DNA from: an uncultured Collinsella sp.
GTDB lineage: Bacteria; Actinomycetota; Coriobacteriia; Coriobacteriales; Coriobacteriaceae
Assembly (NCBI GenBank): GCA_900555355.1
Contig: USKV01000112.1
Coordinates: forward strand, 1 to 5,606
Length of the DNA stretch: 5,606 bases
Direction of reading: 5' to 3'
The notes beneath the pieces were generated by a model, which saw nothing but the letters and a program-made list of their open reading frames with translations, ran no database searches and had not been told where the DNA came from. Position numbers and translations under genes: made by a program. This document shows, in pieces, positions 5,583 through 5,606 of the stretch; within the stretch, counting starts at the first letter, position 1; each line of letters begins with the position of its first letter.

Positions 5583-5606
5583 CTACAGCTCGCAAACGTT
5601 CTGCGC
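5583..5606 (-). CDS. Possible last codons of a convergent gene (partial)
   Basis: On the minus strand the window edge reads as seven codons (AQNVCEL) ending in TAG at 5583-5585, just before the hairpin at 5536-5576. The stop-then-terminator layout is what the 3' end of a convergent gene would look like. Seven residues are too few to identify a product, and another frame cannot be excluded. Confidence 0.3.
   Translation of the reverse strand, partial: AQNVCEL

Overview
The window is GC-rich, compactly coded DNA with strong AGGAGG-type ribosome sites. It most resembles a gut member of the Coriobacteriia (Collinsella or a close relative). That placement is an inference from codon use, gene content and remembered sequence style, not from a search.

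Left half (1-2543, minus strand): three closely spaced genes read right to left. The first two encode cytoplasmic, TPR-like helical-repeat proteins of unknown function (1467-2543 and 424-1467). They overlap by one base (TAATG) and look like diverged copies of each other. About 45 bp later comes the 5' part of murT (1-378, cut by the window edge), the Mur-ligase-like subunit of the MurT/GatD enzyme that amidates lipid II. The unit therefore ties an uncharacterised repeat-protein pair to cell-wall synthesis.

Middle (2544-3042): a 499 bp divergent intergenic region with no convincing gene. It holds candidate promoter elements for both directions, repeated AAACGTTT octamers and a perfect 9 bp inverted repeat just upstream of the right-hand gene.

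Right half (3043-5450, plus strand): two metal-dependent dehydrogenases of the same superfamily. The first is an iron-containing alcohol dehydrogenase (3043-4266) and the second a glycerol dehydrogenase, GldA (4350-5450). A strong intrinsic terminator lies between them, ending only about 17 bp before gldA, so they are either separate units or linked by read-through or attenuation. Together they suggest fermentative redox balancing: GldA interconverts glycerol and dihydroxyacetone, and the alcohol dehydrogenase reduces aldehydes. In both proteins the residue where NAD-specific relatives carry an aspartate has been replaced, so cofactor preference is open.

Right edge (5451-5606): a terminator for gldA, a short palindromic REP-like repeat, and a GC-rich hairpin that fits as the terminator of a convergent gene whose last codons may enter the window from the right. 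I see no tRNA, rRNA, CRISPR array or insertion sequence. Nothing here is clearly a new system. The least explained items are the paralogous repeat-protein pair with murT, and the hairpin arrangement in front of gldA.
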